A DNA stretch of 64,000 bases from Azospirillum canadense. GTDB taxonomy: Bacteria > Pseudomonadota > Alphaproteobacteria > Azospirillales > Azospirillaceae. Below the pieces are notes generated by a model, which was not told where the DNA came from, did not search any database, and saw only the letters and a list, made by a program, of their open reading frames with translations. Position 1 is the stretch's first letter, and every line of letters begins with the position of its first letter. Shown in pieces: positions 35,841 to 44,043 of this stretch. The stretch spans positions 756,501 to 820,500 of the forward strand of contig NZ_JAOQNG010000007.1 of the NCBI RefSeq assembly GCF_025961225.1, read 5' to 3'. The translations under genes were made by a program, and so were the position numbers.

Positions 35841-35851
35841 GTCGTTGCTCC
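35836..35851 (-). promoter_or_regulatory. ANTAR-type hexaloop hairpin (antiterminator) in the amiC leader
   Basis: GGAGC, six-base loop AACGAC, GCTCC: a perfect 5-bp stem. The loop has A at position 1 and G at position 4, the published signature of ANTAR-binding hairpins. AmiR binding here would prevent the terminator just downstream from forming. Confidence 0.65.
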
Positions 35852-36179
35852 AGCCCAACGCCGGTACCTCTGGCCTCGACGGCCCGGGTCGCTACGTCGG
35901 TCAGTTTGCCCAACGGATGATACGTCAACCGCGGCCCGCTTGGCCACTCCTGATTTTCAGGGACCACCCTATCCACGCGTGGTACGCGACACGCGACATG
36001 CGCCGCACGGAGCGGCGGCGTTTGGTGCACACTGAAACCGGGGCGGAGATCGATGCCTTCCAGACGCCCGAAACACGGGCTCGTGATCGGGCTCGGCAAC
36101 AGAGACGCTTGCCCACGGCCGCTGTTGTGCGTTCGATGGCTCGTGCGTCTGGCGCACGGGCGCCGCACGGGAGGCGGCC
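35852..36179. other. Intergenic region between the amide operon and a divergent small gene
   Basis: This gap must hold the promoter for amiC (minus) and for the small gene at 36180 (plus). A TTGACG on the minus strand (near 35921-35926) could be the -35 of the amiC promoter, but the matching -10 is poor. No coding frame, palindrome or sigma-54 site stands out. Confidence 0.35.
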
Positions 36180-36560
36180 ATGGCAAACCTGAGTGGATTT
36201 TTGGGCAGCGTGACGCCACTCGACGACCTTGCGGCGGATTACCCGGACGTTTACCTGGACCTTGCCGCTCAGCTGGCGTCAGGCGAACCGATGACGCTCG
36301 CCATGGCGATCGACTTCATGCGCGAACGCCTGACGAAAAAGCGGGATCCCAAGGCCGATGCGTTGATCCAGCGCCTTGGCGTCTACGTGCGGATGACGCC
36401 CGGCGGCCGCCTGTACAAGCAGCTGATGGACACCACTCACCTGGTCCTGCGGGTGCGGGAGGTTCCCGCTTATACGGAGGATGCCGACGGAAAATCCGCC
36501 GAGGATGTTGTGCGCGATTTGCAGCAGGCCATGAGGGCAACGAGGACGGGAAAGGGCTGA
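36180..36560 (+). CDS. Small hypothetical protein, 126 residues
   Basis: I do not recognise a family. The product is acidic at the N-terminus (PLDDLAADYPDVYLDLAAQL), mostly helical, with a basic middle (MRERLTKKRDPKADALIQRL) and a charged tail. There is no signal peptide, membrane segment or cysteine. A GGGAGG ribosome site lies at the right distance before ATG 36180, and the codon use is like that of its neighbours, so it is probably real. It is divergent from the amide operon and convergent with the DUF35 gene, so its role is open. Confidence 0.65.
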   Translation: MANLSGFLGSVTPLDDLAADYPDVYLDLAAQLASGEPMTLAMAIDFMRERLTKKRDPKADALIQRLGVYVRMTPGGRLYKQLMDTTHLVLRVREVPAYTEDADGKSAEDVVRDLQQAMRATRTGKG

Positions 36561-36597
36561 AGCATCCGCTGGGCGTCCGCATGGTGCAAAGGCGTCT

Positions 36598-37059
36598 TTA
36601 CGGTGCCGCGTCGTCCAGAACGAAGCGCGGAACGGCCACTCCGTCCGCGCGCCGGTCGAACACGGCGCGGACGGGCGCGCCGACCGTCAGGTCGCCGATC
36701 TGGGCATCGACGATGTTGGTGATCAGGCGCACGCCCCCGGCGTCGGGCAGTTCGACCACCGCGGTCACATAGGGCACGGCCTGCGCCATGTCCGGGACGA
36801 TGGCCCGCTCGACCACCGAATAGGAGTAGAGCGTGCCCCGGCCGGACACCGCCACCCAATCCAGACCCTGCGAGCGGCAGTGTGGGCAAAAGGGCGTCGG
36901 CGGCATGCGGAAGGCGCCGCAGTCGGCGCAGCGCGGGATGGCAAGCCGCCCCTCGGCCGCCGCATCCCAAAAGGGCTTCGTCCAGGCGTCGGTAACCAGG
37001 TGGAAGAGGGATTCGGGCGGGCGCTTGGCCATGCGCTGGTCCATGGTCGTCTCCGTCAT
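36598..37059 (-). CDS. DUF35 zinc-ribbon OB-fold protein
   Basis: A 153-residue protein with a zinc ribbon, CADCGAFRMPPTPFCPHC (four cysteines, about residues 44-61), followed by an OB fold with GRGTLYSYSVVERAI and PYVTAVVELPDAGGVRL. DUF35 proteins form complexes with thiolase-like partners: HMG-CoA/acetoacetyl-CoA enzymes in archaea, BbsA-BbsB, and Ltp2 aldolases in steroid breakdown. Its start shares one base with the stop of the thiolase-like gene, so the two are coupled and should form one complex that binds an acyl-CoA. Confidence 0.88.
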   Translation of the reverse strand: MTETTMDQRMAKRPPESLFHLVTDAWTKPFWDAAAEGRLAIPRCADCGAFRMPPTPFCPHCRSQGLDWVAVSGRGTLYSYSVVERAIVPDMAQAVPYVTAVVELPDAGGVRLITNIVDAQIGDLTVGAPVRAVFDRRADGVAVPRFVLDDAAP

Positions 37060-38222
37060 TATCGCCGCAGGATCAGGCCGCTGACCGGGATGTTCGAAGG
37101 ACCGCCGGTGACCAACGCGAACTCGGCGCCCGGCACTTGGTTCGCGGCGCAGCCGCGCAACTGCTCCACAGCCTCGCGGATATGGCTCATGCCCCAGATG
37201 TAGCCGCCGGACAGCTGCCCACCGTCGGTGTTGACCGGAAGCGATCCGCCATCGAAGCGGATGGCACCGCTGGCGACGAACGGCCCGCCCTCCCCTTTGC
37301 CGCAGAAGCCGTAGTCCTCAAGCTGCATGATGACCTGCGACGTGAAATGGTCGTAGATCTGCGCGACGTCGATGCCGCCTGGCCCGACGTCGGACGCGGC
37401 ATAAAGCCGTTTGGCCACCGCCGCGTGACCGGAGGAGGCGAAAGTCTCGTCCGGCATGTTCATCCAATAGAGCGACCGCCCCCACTCCCCCGCCCCGCCA
37501 TGGGCGGAGGCGTGCACGTAAACGGGCTTGCGCTTCAAATCGCGCGCCCGCTCGGCGCTGGTCAGGATCACCGCCACGGCGCCGTCCGATTCCAGGCAGA
37601 AATCGAACAGGCAATGCGGGTCGGCGATCAGCGGCGCCGCCATGTACTCGTCCAGCGTCAGCGGCTTGCGGATCAGCGCCGCGGGATGCGTCATCGCGTT
37701 GGCGCGGGTGGACAGCGCCACCTCGGCGAAATGCTCGCGCGTCGTTCCGTAGAGGTGCATGTGCCGCCGCGCCAACAGGGCGAACATGTGACCCGGACCC
37801 ACCAGCCCCGCGGACTGGTAAAAGGCGCTTTCCGGCGAGGGGGCGTAGCTGGTGGGCATGGCGCCATACCGCAGCGTGCTCTGCTGCACGCCGCCGACGC
37901 AGACCACCACGTCGGCCATGCCGGACACGATGGCCGACGCCGCCAGCCCCACCGCGCCCGCCGATCCGCCGCCGCTGCCGGTCAGGGTCGCCGTGTAGCG
38001 GACCTCGGGAATGCCCAGCGTCTCGACCAGGGCGCCGGTGTCGAAACCGCCGGCGAAGTAGGCGAAGCCGTCGATGTCCGTGACCTCCAGCCCGGCGTCG
38101 GCCGCCGCCGCGATGATGGCCTTGCCGACCAGCTCGTCGAGCGTCTGCGGGGCGGAGCGTCCGCGCTTGTAGTAGGGCGTTGCCCCCAGCCCGACGATGG
38201 CGGTGCGGTCGCGGATCGTCAT
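37059..38222 (-). CDS. Thiolase-fold protein without nucleophilic cysteine (Ltp2-like)
   Basis: A 387-residue SCP2/lipid-transfer thiolase-like protein. Where thiolases carry the nucleophilic cysteine, this protein has TLTGSGGGSAGAVGLAASAI with no cysteine. The C-terminal part has IYDHFTSQVIMQLEDYGFCG and GGQLSGGYIWGMSHI. This pattern matches the aldolase branch (Ltp2), which cleaves hydroxyacyl-CoAs by retro-aldol reaction and needs a DUF35 partner. That partner is the next gene. Start ATG 38222 lies 1 bp from the stop of the aldo/keto reductase gene. A Claisen-type thiolase activity is unlikely. Confidence 0.82.
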   Translation of the reverse strand: MTIRDRTAIVGLGATPYYKRGRSAPQTLDELVGKAIIAAAADAGLEVTDIDGFAYFAGGFDTGALVETLGIPEVRYTATLTGSGGGSAGAVGLAASAIVSGMADVVVCVGGVQQSTLRYGAMPTSYAPSPESAFYQSAGLVGPGHMFALLARRHMHLYGTTREHFAEVALSTRANAMTHPAALIRKPLTLDEYMAAPLIADPHCLFDFCLESDGAVAVILTSAERARDLKRKPVYVHASAHGGAGEWGRSLYWMNMPDETFASSGHAAVAKRLYAASDVGPGGIDVAQIYDHFTSQVIMQLEDYGFCGKGEGGPFVASGAIRFDGGSLPVNTDGGQLSGGYIWGMSHIREAVEQLRGCAANQVPGAEFALVTGGPSNIPVSGLILRR

Positions 38223-38223
38223 G

Positions 38224-39231
38224 TCAGCCTTGCCCCTGCACTGGGGCGGCCGGAACCCAATGGCGCGAACCCGCGACCTCCTCCGGCGCGATGGCGCGGT
38301 CGAGCTGGGCCAGTTCGGCCGGGCTCAGGCGGATTGCCACGGAACCGGCGTTCTCCTCCAGGTACTTGACCCGCTTGGTGCCGGGGATCGGCAGGATGTC
38401 GTCGCCTTGGTTCAGCAGCCACGCCAGCGCGATCTGGCCAAGCGTCGCGTCGTGCGCCGCCGCCACCGATCGGACCCGGTCGAGCAGCGCCAAGTTGCGC
38501 GCAAGGCTGTCGCCGGAGAAGCGCGGCGAGGCAAGGCGCAGGTCGTTGGGGCTGAGTTCGGCCGTGCTGGTGATCCGGCCCGTCAGGATGCCCCGGCCGA
38601 GCGGGCTGTAGGGCAGGAAAGCGATGCCCAGCTCGCGGCAGGCCGGCAGAACCTCGCGTTCCACGTCGCGCGTGAACAGCGAATATTCGGACTGAAGGGC
38701 GGCGATGGGATGGACGGCCTGGGCGCGCCGCAGGATGTCCGCGGACACCTCCGACAGGCCGATGGCGCGGATCTTTCCTTCGCGCACCAGGTCGGCCAAC
38801 GCGCCGACCACCTCCTCGATGGGCCGCCGGGGATCGTGGCGGTGCACGTAGTAGAGGTCGATGACGTCGGTGCCGAGCCGCTTCAGCGACGCCTCGCAGG
38901 AGCGGCGCATGTGCTCTGGCGAATTGTCGAGATCGCGGTCGTGCGTGCTGCCTTCCGGTCCTTCCGGGTCGCGGAGGATGCCGAACTTGGTGGCGATCAG
39001 CACGCTGTCCCGCGGGCGTCCCTTGAGGAAGCGGCCGATCAACAGCTCGTTCTCGCCGCGCCCGTAGAGGTCGGACGTGTCGAGCATGGTGATGCCGAGT
39101 TCGACCGCGCGGGCCAACGTGCGTTGGGATTCCGCCTCGTCCCCCTGGCCGTAGAATTCCGACATGCCCATGCAGCCGAGGCCGAGGGCCGAGCTTTTCA
39201 GGCCGGAGCGGCCCAGGGCAACGGTGCGCAT
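38224..39231 (-). CDS. Aldo/keto reductase (AKR13-like)
   Basis: A 335-residue aldo/keto reductase of the YajO/PLR-like long-loop type: LGLGCMGMSEFYGQGDEAES at the N-terminus, catalytic D and Y in TMLDTSDLYGRGENE, K in LIATKFG, H in YYVHRHDP, and IPGTKRVKYLEENAG as the NADP clamp. It reduces ketones or aldehydes with NADPH. The start ATG 39231 is 12 bp after the stop of the TRAP large permease, so it is cotranscribed with the TRAP system and the thiolase pair. It may form or use the hydroxyacyl or carbonyl intermediate of this pathway. Confidence 0.9.
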   Translation of the reverse strand: MRTVALGRSGLKSSALGLGCMGMSEFYGQGDEAESQRTLARAVELGITMLDTSDLYGRGENELLIGRFLKGRPRDSVLIATKFGILRDPEGPEGSTHDRDLDNSPEHMRRSCEASLKRLGTDVIDLYYVHRHDPRRPIEEVVGALADLVREGKIRAIGLSEVSADILRRAQAVHPIAALQSEYSLFTRDVEREVLPACRELGIAFLPYSPLGRGILTGRITSTAELSPNDLRLASPRFSGDSLARNLALLDRVRSVAAAHDATLGQIALAWLLNQGDDILPIPGTKRVKYLEENAGSVAIRLSPAELAQLDRAIAPEEVAGSRHWVPAAPVQGQG

Positions 39232-39242
39232 ATCAGGCACTC

Positions 39243-40526
39243 TCACATCTTGCTCGGCAGCCATAGGCTGATCTCCGGAAAGGCCACGAGGATGGCAAGC
39301 GCGAACAGGTGCGCGATGAAGTGCGGCAGGGAGCCGCGGAACACCTCGCCCACCGGCATGCCGGAATAGCGGGCGACGACGAAGCAGTTCAGGCCGATCG
39401 GCGGCGTGATCAGGCCGACCTCCGCCGTCACGATCTTGACGACGCCGAACCAGATCGGGTCGAAGCCCAGCGATTTGATGATCGGCAGAACGATGGGCAC
39501 GGTCAGAATGAGGATCGCCGTCTGGTCCATGAAGCAACCCAGCAGCAGATACCCCAGCAGGATCACCGTGATGATGGCCCAGCGCGACACGTGCAGCGCG
39601 CCGACCCAGGCCACCAGATCCTGCGTCCATTGCGTCAGCGTGAAGAAATAGCCGAACACGGCCGCACCCATCACGATCATCATGACCATGGCGCTGCCGT
39701 AAACGGCCTTGACCAGACAGGAGCGGAAGGACGAGACGGTCAGCCGCCCGCTGGCCAGCGCCAGGACGAAGCCGCCGAACGCACCCAGCGCCGCGGCCTC
39801 GGTCGGGGTGGCGATTCCACTGTAGATCATGCCGGTGACGAAGGCGAACAGCAGCACGATGGGAAGCGCCAAGCGCAGCAGCCGGACCTTTTCCGCCCAG
39901 GACACCCCCGCCACCGGTGGCGCGCGGGTCGGATCCAGAAGGACCAGGATATAAATGGTCAGCAGGATGGTCGCGGTGACAACGACCGCCGGCAACAGCC
40001 CCGCGATGAGCAGCTTGCCGATGTTCACCTCGGCGATCAGCCCGTAGATGACGAAGCCGACCGACGGCGGGATGAGGATCGCCAAGGTGCCTGAGATCGC
40101 CACCACGCCCGACGCCATGCGCGGCTCGTACCCCTGCTTGATCATCGCCGGCAGCGTGGTCGCCGACAGGGTCGCCGCGGCGGCGGTGCTGGTGCCGCAG
40201 ATCGCGGCGAAGCCCGCGCCGGCCAGCGTCGTCGCCATGCCCAGCCCGCCGCGCACCCGGCCGATCCAGGCGGCGGCGGCGCGGAACAGGCCGTCGGCCA
40301 CGCCGCTGACCAGGATGAACTCCGCCATCAGCAGGAACATCGGGATGGTGATCAGTTCGTAGCCGCTGACCGTGGACAGCGGGGTCGTGGTCAGAACGCC
40401 GCGAACGGTGTCCCATCCACCCATCAGATAAAGGCCCAACGTTCCCGACAGCGCCATGGCGAATCCGACAGGCACCGCCAGGGCCAGCATCAGGAACAGC
40501 AGGAACAGGGGAAGCGGAACGATCAT
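39243..40526 (-). CDS. TRAP transporter large permease (DctM type)
   Basis: A 427-residue inner-membrane protein with about 12 hydrophobic segments and DctM blocks: IPMFLLMAEFILVSGVADGL, GFAAICGTSTAAAATLSATT, LAILIPPSVGFVIYGLIAEV and GLITPPIGLNCFVV. It carries out Na+- or H+-driven import of an organic acid delivered by the binding protein. Its ATG overlaps the stop of the small permease gene by 4 bp (40523-40526). Confidence 0.93.
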   Translation of the reverse strand: MIVPLPLFLLFLMLALAVPVGFAMALSGTLGLYLMGGWDTVRGVLTTTPLSTVSGYELITIPMFLLMAEFILVSGVADGLFRAAAAWIGRVRGGLGMATTLAGAGFAAICGTSTAAAATLSATTLPAMIKQGYEPRMASGVVAISGTLAILIPPSVGFVIYGLIAEVNIGKLLIAGLLPAVVVTATILLTIYILVLLDPTRAPPVAGVSWAEKVRLLRLALPIVLLFAFVTGMIYSGIATPTEAAALGAFGGFVLALASGRLTVSSFRSCLVKAVYGSAMVMMIVMGAAVFGYFFTLTQWTQDLVAWVGALHVSRWAIITVILLGYLLLGCFMDQTAILILTVPIVLPIIKSLGFDPIWFGVVKIVTAEVGLITPPIGLNCFVVARYSGMPVGEVFRGSLPHFIAHLFALAILVAFPEISLWLPSKM

Positions 40527-41119
40527 TTCGCGACCTCGTCCATCGACAGGGGCAGGCTGGCGGCGGGCCGGCGGGCAACGGTGAGCAAGGTGCAGCCTTC
40601 GACCACCAGCCTTTCCGCCGCGCGCAGCATCACCAGAAGGGAGCCGACCGGAACCAGCGCCGCCGACGGCCAGACCAGCCAGTTCAGCGTGACGCTCGGC
40701 ACCACCTCGCCCTCGCCGATCGCGTCGAGCAGCCGGTCGGTGCCGAAGACGGCCAGGATCGCGAAGAGCAGCAGCGTGATCACGCGGCCCAGAAGCAGGA
40801 TGCCCAGGCGCATCGGCGGCGGCAGCTTCGGCACCAGGATGTCGACCGCGATGTGCGCGCCGTTGGCGTAGGAGCCGGGCAGCCCCAGGAAGAACATGCC
40901 CGGGATCAGGTACAGGGTCAGCAGGTCCGGCGCCCAGGCGAACGGGCTGAGCAGCACATAGCGCATGACGACGTCCAGGGCGACGATCACCATGGTGGCG
41001 CACATGCCGGCCGCGGCGGCGGTGTCGGTCACACGCTCGATCCGGGCGAGCAGCCGGCCCACCGTTCCGCTGGCCGGGGGAGGCACGGAAATTCCGTGTT
41101 CAGCGTGGTCCGAGGGCAT
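40523..41119 (-). CDS. TRAP transporter small permease (DctQ type)
   Basis: A 198-residue protein with four membrane segments and the DctQ block VVMRYVLLSPFAWAPDLLTL near residues 50-70, followed by GSYANGAHIAVDIL. It scaffolds the large permease. The gene overlaps the binding-protein gene by 20 bp upstream and the large permease gene by 4 bp downstream, so all three TRAP genes are translated together. Confidence 0.92.
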   Translation of the reverse strand: MPSDHAEHGISVPPPASGTVGRLLARIERVTDTAAAAGMCATMVIVALDVVMRYVLLSPFAWAPDLLTLYLIPGMFFLGLPGSYANGAHIAVDILVPKLPPPMRLGILLLGRVITLLLFAILAVFGTDRLLDAIGEGEVVPSVTLNWLVWPSAALVPVGSLLVMLRAAERLVVEGCTLLTVARRPAASLPLSMDEVAK

Positions 41120-42128
41120 CGCGGAACTCCTTCAGCACCTTGCTGGCGGGCCGGCCGCGCTGGTCCAGCTCCTTGGCCCAGTCATCCGCGAGTGTGGCGG
41201 ACGCGGCGTTGAACCCGGCGATCGCCTGCGGCGACAGCTCCACCATCTTGGTGCCGGCCGCGGCCATCTTCTCGCGGGCGTTGGCGACGCCCTGATCGAC
41301 CCGCTCGCACACGCGCTGGGCCGCGGCGTCCGATGCCTTGGTGATGGCGTCCTTGGCCGGCTGGTCCAGCTTCTTCCAGGTCTGGTCGTTCATCACCGTG
41401 ACGACCACCTGCCCGCCGAAGCTGCCGTTGCTGGTCGAATAGCCCGTCATCGGGACGAGATCGTAGGTCACCGCGCTTTCCAGCGCGAAGGCGTACCCGT
41501 CGATCGTGCCGCGCGACAGCAGCTCGTAGGTGTCCGGCCCCGAGGAAATCCGCATGGGGACCGCGCCGAGCTTGCTCATCAGCAGCTCGCCGGCGCGCGT
41601 CGCGACGGCGATCTTCAGGCCGTGCAGGTCGTCCGGCCCCGTCACCTGTTTCGACCTGGTCTCCAGCTGGAACGGCGGCAGCACCACCGGGTACAGCAGG
41701 TGCACGCCGTTCTTGGCAAAGTCGTAGGTGGCGATGGTGCCGGCCTTCACCCCGCTCATGTAGGCGCGCAGGCCCTCGCAGCCGCTCTGGAACATGCCGG
41801 GCAGTTGGGCGACGTTGGAGAGTTCCATCTTGTCGGCGGCGAACGACACGCCGAGCACGCCGATCTGCGCCACGTTGGTCTGGGTGACGCGCAGGATCTC
41901 CGACCCCTTGCCAAGCTGCTGCGACGGGAAATGCTGGAAGGTCAGGGCGCCGTTGGTGGCCTTGGTGACCTCCTCCATCCACGGTTTCAGCCCGACCTCG
42001 ACCAGATAGTGGGTCGGTGGAAGATAGTCGGCGATCTTCAGAGGCTCCGCGGCCTGGACGGAGGGCGTCAACCCGGCGTAAGCGGCCAATGCGCCGGCGC
42101 ACAGGCACAGGTGTCCTCTCTTGAGCAT
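41100..42128 (-). CDS. TRAP transporter substrate-binding protein (DctP type)
   Basis: A 342-residue exported binding protein with a signal peptide (about residues 1-26, cleaved at VQA before AEPL). DctP-family blocks include QLGKGSEILRVTQTNVAQIG and the ligand-arginine region VATRAGELLMSKLGAVPM, and the later ISSGPDTYELLSRGTIDGY. It captures an organic acid, most likely the free acid that the adjacent acyl-CoA ligase activates. GGGAGGAAGGG precedes ATG 42128; the open frame further upstream is a shadow of the ligase gene. Confidence 0.92.
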   Translation of the reverse strand: MLKRGHLCLCAGALAAYAGLTPSVQAAEPLKIADYLPPTHYLVEVGLKPWMEEVTKATNGALTFQHFPSQQLGKGSEILRVTQTNVAQIGVLGVSFAADKMELSNVAQLPGMFQSGCEGLRAYMSGVKAGTIATYDFAKNGVHLLYPVVLPPFQLETRSKQVTGPDDLHGLKIAVATRAGELLMSKLGAVPMRISSGPDTYELLSRGTIDGYAFALESAVTYDLVPMTGYSTSNGSFGGQVVVTVMNDQTWKKLDQPAKDAITKASDAAAQRVCERVDQGVANAREKMAAAGTKMVELSPQAIAGFNAASATLADDWAKELDQRGRPASKVLKEFRDALGPR

Positions 42129-42172
42129 CCCTTCCTCCCATTCTCGTCGGCTTTGTTGGATTCGAGCGGTCT

Positions 42173-43819
42173 TCAGGCCCGCTTGCGCTCGCCCTCGAGC
42201 GCACAGCCGGAGCGGACGCGGTCCCAGGTGGCGTCGGTCACGCCCCGGTCGCGCAGGTCCTTCTTGCGGATCTTCTGCGACGGCGTGCGCGGCAGCTCGT
42301 CCACCACCTCGATGAAGCGCGGCACCATGAAGGCGGGCATCCGTGCGTCGCACCAGCGCACGAGGTCCTCGAACGACAGGGTCGCACCGGGATTGAGAAC
42401 GACGCAGGCCATCACCTCATTCTCCCCGCCCTCTTCGTCGGCCTTGACGCCGACCACCGCGCATTCGGCCACGGCCGGGTGCGTGCGGACCACCGACTCC
42501 ACCTCGAACGAAGAAATATTCTCGCCGCGCCGTCGCAACGCGTCCTTCACCCGGTCCACGAAATAGTACCAGCCCTCGGCGTCGCGGCGCATGGCGTCGC
42601 CGGTGTGGAACCACAGGTTCCGCCACGTCTCCACCGTCTTTTCAGGCATGCCGAGGTAGCCCTCGCACATGATGTTCGGCGCCTTGTGCCGAACCAGCAA
42701 TTCGCCGACCTCGCCTTCCGGAACCTCCTCGTCGGTCTCAGGATCGGCGAGACGGATCTCGAACCACTGGTCCATCAGCACGCCCGAGGCGCCGGGCGGG
42801 CGCGTCGCGCCGCGCGGCGTCTGGAACACGTTGGAGATCTCGGTCTGGCCGAAGCCGTCGACGAACTCCGACACGCCGAAGCGTTCGGTGAAGGTGCCGG
42901 CCAGGTCGGGCGACAGCGGGGCGGCGTAGATGCGCGACAGCCGGTGTTCGCGGTCGTCGGGCTGCGGCGGCTGCGCCAGGATGAAGGCCATGGTCGAGCC
43001 GAGCAGGTTGCACACGGTGGCACCCGACCGCCGTGCCCGGCCGATGAAATCCGACGCGCTGAAGCGCGGGTAGAGGACGCAATGCGCCCCGGCGATCAGG
43101 CAGGGGTAGACGGTCAGGAACTGGGCGTTTCCGTGGAACAGCGGAAAGCCCGTCATGTAGACGTCGTCTTCCGTCAGCCCGACGAGCTGCACGTCTTCCT
43201 CAGCGAAGAAATAGAACTGCGAATGGGACATCAGGACGCCCTTCGACAGCCCCGTGGTGCCCGACGTGAACAGCACCGCGGCGAGGTCGCGCGGCGTCAG
43301 CGCCGTGCCGAGATTACCGGCCTCATCGTCGTACAGGTCGGAAAAGCGGCTGACCGTGATGCGCCGGAAGTCGGCCTCGCCGTCCAGCAGGATGCAATGC
43401 TCGACGTGGGGCAGCGCGTCTTCGATGTCCGCAAGGCGCGGCGCCAATTCGGCCGTGGTGACGACGATCTTCGCCTTGCTCAGCGCCGTCTGGTGGCGCA
43501 GGAAGTCGCCCTTGTAGGAATCGCCGACCGTGACTTCCACGGCCCCGAGTTTGCTGAGGCCGTACCAGGCGAACACGTATTCCAGGCAATTCGGCAGGAA
43601 CAGTACGACGAAGTCGCCCTTGCCCACGCCGCGCTTGGCAAAGCCGCGCGCCAGACGGTTGGCGATGCCGTTGACCTCGGAAAAGGAATGCGCCGGCCCG
43701 GCGTCGGTCCAGGACAGGCACGGCCGGTCCGGCCGAACGGCCGCCTGATGCTCCAGGATGGCGGGCAGAGTCCACCGGTCCTTTGGAAAATGAGGCGTGA
43801 AGTGGGGGTAGGTGAGCAT
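42173..43819 (-). CDS. ATP-dependent acyl-CoA ligase (CaiC-like)
   Basis: A 548-residue ANL-superfamily enzyme that activates a carboxylic acid with ATP and CoA. The phosphate loop is FTSGTTGLSKG, A5 is VDGFGQTE, A7 is WFHTGDAM and the hinge is DRVKDALRRRGENISSFEVE (crotonobetaine/carnitine-CoA ligase style), with the lysine at QKIRKKDL. The closest recognisable group is CaiC-like ligases. It is the first gene of the operon with the TRAP transporter, AKR and thiolase pair, and is divergent from the IclR regulator. Confidence 0.88.
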   Translation of the reverse strand: MLTYPHFTPHFPKDRWTLPAILEHQAAVRPDRPCLSWTDAGPAHSFSEVNGIANRLARGFAKRGVGKGDFVVLFLPNCLEYVFAWYGLSKLGAVEVTVGDSYKGDFLRHQTALSKAKIVVTTAELAPRLADIEDALPHVEHCILLDGEADFRRITVSRFSDLYDDEAGNLGTALTPRDLAAVLFTSGTTGLSKGVLMSHSQFYFFAEEDVQLVGLTEDDVYMTGFPLFHGNAQFLTVYPCLIAGAHCVLYPRFSASDFIGRARRSGATVCNLLGSTMAFILAQPPQPDDREHRLSRIYAAPLSPDLAGTFTERFGVSEFVDGFGQTEISNVFQTPRGATRPPGASGVLMDQWFEIRLADPETDEEVPEGEVGELLVRHKAPNIMCEGYLGMPEKTVETWRNLWFHTGDAMRRDAEGWYYFVDRVKDALRRRGENISSFEVESVVRTHPAVAECAVVGVKADEEGGENEVMACVVLNPGATLSFEDLVRWCDARMPAFMVPRFIEVVDELPRTPSQKIRKKDLRDRGVTDATWDRVRSGCALEGERKRA

Positions 43820-43931
43820 TGTCGGATGGCCTCTCAATGCTTCGCGCGGAGACACCGCCGGCACTGACGGCAGAACTGACTGTCCGTCACATCAACAATA
43901 CCCTACCGGAGCCCCCGGCGGCGCGCAACGG

Positions 43932-43949
43932 GTTTTTCTCTATGGCGAA
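43932..43949. promoter_or_regulatory. Candidate control site between the ligase and IclR genes
   Basis: TTTTC, 8 bases, GAAAA form a short inverted repeat in the AT-rich part of the divergent intergenic region. A TATAAA follows at 43964-43969 that could be the -10 for iclR. The arms are short, so this is a weak call. Confidence 0.3.
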
Positions 43950-44043
43950 AATCTTTCTGCAAAAATATAAATACGCCACGAGCGGGTTGAGAAGACGCGC
44001 CCTCCTGGCGCAGGATAAGCTGGACAGGGAAAAGGAGCCTGCA

